Shown here: positions 63,565-64,000 of the stretch, one piece after another | Position numbering within the stretch: the first letter of the stretch is position 1 | Layout of the letters: the number at the start of each line of letters is the position of its first letter | DNA from: Candidatus Gastranaerophilales bacterium | Lineage (GTDB): Bacteria > Cyanobacteriota > Vampirovibrionia > Gastranaerophilales > Gastranaerophilaceae | DNA length: 64,000 nt | Direction of reading: 5' to 3' | Assembly (NCBI GenBank): GCA_944323335.1 | Contig: CALUSB010000007.1 | Span: 1 to 64,000 of the forward strand | Notes under the pieces: model-generated | What the model saw: the letters and a program-made list of their open reading frames with translations, nothing else | Told to the model about the DNA's origin: nothing | The model's database searches: none | Translations under genes and position numbers: made by a program

Positions 63565-63592
63565 GGCGCTATATTGATTTATAGCGCCTTTT
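63565..63592. terminator. Terminator between pckA and the XRE gene
   Basis: GGCGCTATA and TATAGCGCC form a 9-bp stem with a 6-base loop, followed by TTTTCTATTT on plus; minus tail is less T-rich. Confidence 0.78.
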
Positions 63593-63805
63593 CTATTTCA
63601 TAAAAAATTTATAAGGTTCAATATTTAAAACCTCAGCTATTGTAAAAATTGTTTTAACACTCGGGTAAAATTTTCCCCTCTCAATGCCTGATATATGGTC
63701 AACCGACAATGAGCACTTTATAGCAAGCTGAAGCTGCGTAAGGCCTTTTTCCTTGCGGTATTTTTTCAAATTTGTTTGAAGAATTTCTGAAGAGCAATTT
63801 GCCAT
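63593..63805 (-). CDS. Small XRE-family DNA-binding protein
   Basis: 70 residues, a single helix-turn-helix domain (NLKKYRKEKGLTQLQLAIKC, SVDHISGIERGKFYPSVKTI) with almost nothing else. Such Cro-like proteins bind operators as dimers. It is divergent from the partial pilin gene, and a palindrome (CGTAGTctcACTACG) overlaps the predicted start site of that gene, making it a candidate target. Confidence 0.87.
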   Translation of the reverse strand: MANCSSEILQTNLKKYRKEKGLTQLQLAIKCSLSVDHISGIERGKFYPSVKTIFTIAEVLNIEPYKFFMK

Positions 63806-63832
63806 AATTTAATTTTAGTGTTAATGTATTTC

Positions 63833-63854
63833 TATAATTCGTAGTCTCACTACG
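63833..63854 (+). promoter_or_regulatory. -10 box and overlapping palindrome before the second pilin gene
   Basis: TATAAT at 63833-63838 is followed by CGTAGTctcACTACG (63840-63854), a 6-bp inverted repeat at the expected transcript start. It could be an operator for the divergent XRE protein or a 5' stem on the RNA. Confidence 0.45.
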
Positions 63855-63884
63855 GATTTATATTACCTACCGGAGAAATTGAAT

Positions 63885-64000
63885 ATGAAAAAAAGAGCTT
63901 TTACACTGGCTGAACTTTTAACGGCTGTCCTTGTAATATCAGTTATTATGGTGGCACTAGCTCCCGTTATAACAAAAAGAATGAAAGAAAATATTACAGT
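63885..64000 (+). CDS. Second pilin-like gene, N-terminus only (cut by window edge)
   Basis: From ATG 63885 (CGGAGAAATT upstream) the frame reads MKKRAFTLAELLTAVLVISV and continues to the window edge, 38 complete codons. The leader is only 5 residues (MKKRA), then the class III pilin motif with Glu at +5. The first 30 residues of the mature part are identical to those of the large Gly-rich pilin at 57562. What follows is outside the window. Confidence 0.88.
   Translation, partial: MKKRAFTLAELLTAVLVISVIMVALAPVITKRMKENIT

Overview
The window is AT-rich, tightly packed bacterial chromosome. The organism appears to be a Gram-negative-type (diderm), motile, anaerobic fermenter. The markers are an MCE/MlaD outer-membrane lipid protein, a flagellar gene cluster, type IV pilin-like genes with pilT, an SLH-domain surface protein, a reverse rubrerythrin next to a PerR-like regulator, a cyclic-di-AMP synthase and an ATP-type PEP carboxykinase. 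My best guess is a gut lineage of the non-photosynthetic Cyanobacteria sister class (Vampirovibrionia/Melainabacteria, order Gastranaerophilales). This is inference from gene content and protein style, not from a marker-gene tree. TTG and GTG starts are common, many genes overlap by 1-4 bases (TAATG, ATGA, TTGA), and convergent genes often meet tail to tail with no room for a terminator.

Layout. 1-3800: 5' part of RNase P RNA (minus), then tatD, a small ORF, tlyA, a SEC-C protein and a membrane thioredoxin. 3800-8400: a radical SAM gene preceded by a possible repeat-peptide ORF, a DnaQ-like exonuclease, mlaD coupled to cobO, and two hypotheticals. 8440-10900: secreted protein, trxB and a zinc alcohol dehydrogenase. 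10900-14020: a small accessory patch with two TRL-like secreted proteins, a Cys-rich secreted peptide, an XRE regulator and a class II Fic protein under a strong palindrome. 14020-15250: tRNA-Val and tRNA-Ala, each abutted at its 5' end by copies of the same 92-bp tandem repeat. 15250-28155: glycogen debranching enzyme, acyltransferase, cdd, MBL hydrolase, cdaA-lysA, a PerM-like exporter, a radical SAM protein, tyrS and cysK-cysE.

28150-33770 is a divergent flagellar cluster: fliJ, a fliK-like gene and a hook/rod gene on minus; a secreted protein, motA, motB, fliL and fliN on plus. It is followed by perR-rubrerythrin, gmhA, pgi, a CheR-like methyltransferase, a Na+/H+ antiporter and pgk. 40280-44410 holds a glycine-zipper protein, pilT, a two-CxxC protein of unknown role and recO. 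44440-51615 is a proteostasis block read on minus: tig, clpP, clpX, an SLH protein, then clpB. The clpB ribosome-binding site lies inside an 18-bp hairpin. 51700-57410: nanE-nanK, a secreted GH13 enzyme, a SulP transporter and a MerR regulator. 57560-64000: a very large glycine-rich pilin-like protein, GC-rich repeat elements, ahcY, pckA, an XRE regulator and the start of a second pilin-like gene with the same N-terminal cassette.

The metabolic genes (pgi, pgk, pckA, glycogen debranching, secreted GH13, ManNAc-6-P epimerase/kinase, alcohol dehydrogenase) fit sugar fermentation. The main unexplained structures are the tRNA-linked 92-bp arrays, the peptide/radical SAM pair, the clpB leader hairpin, the XRE/Fic operator-like repeats and the pilin cassette with nearby repeats.
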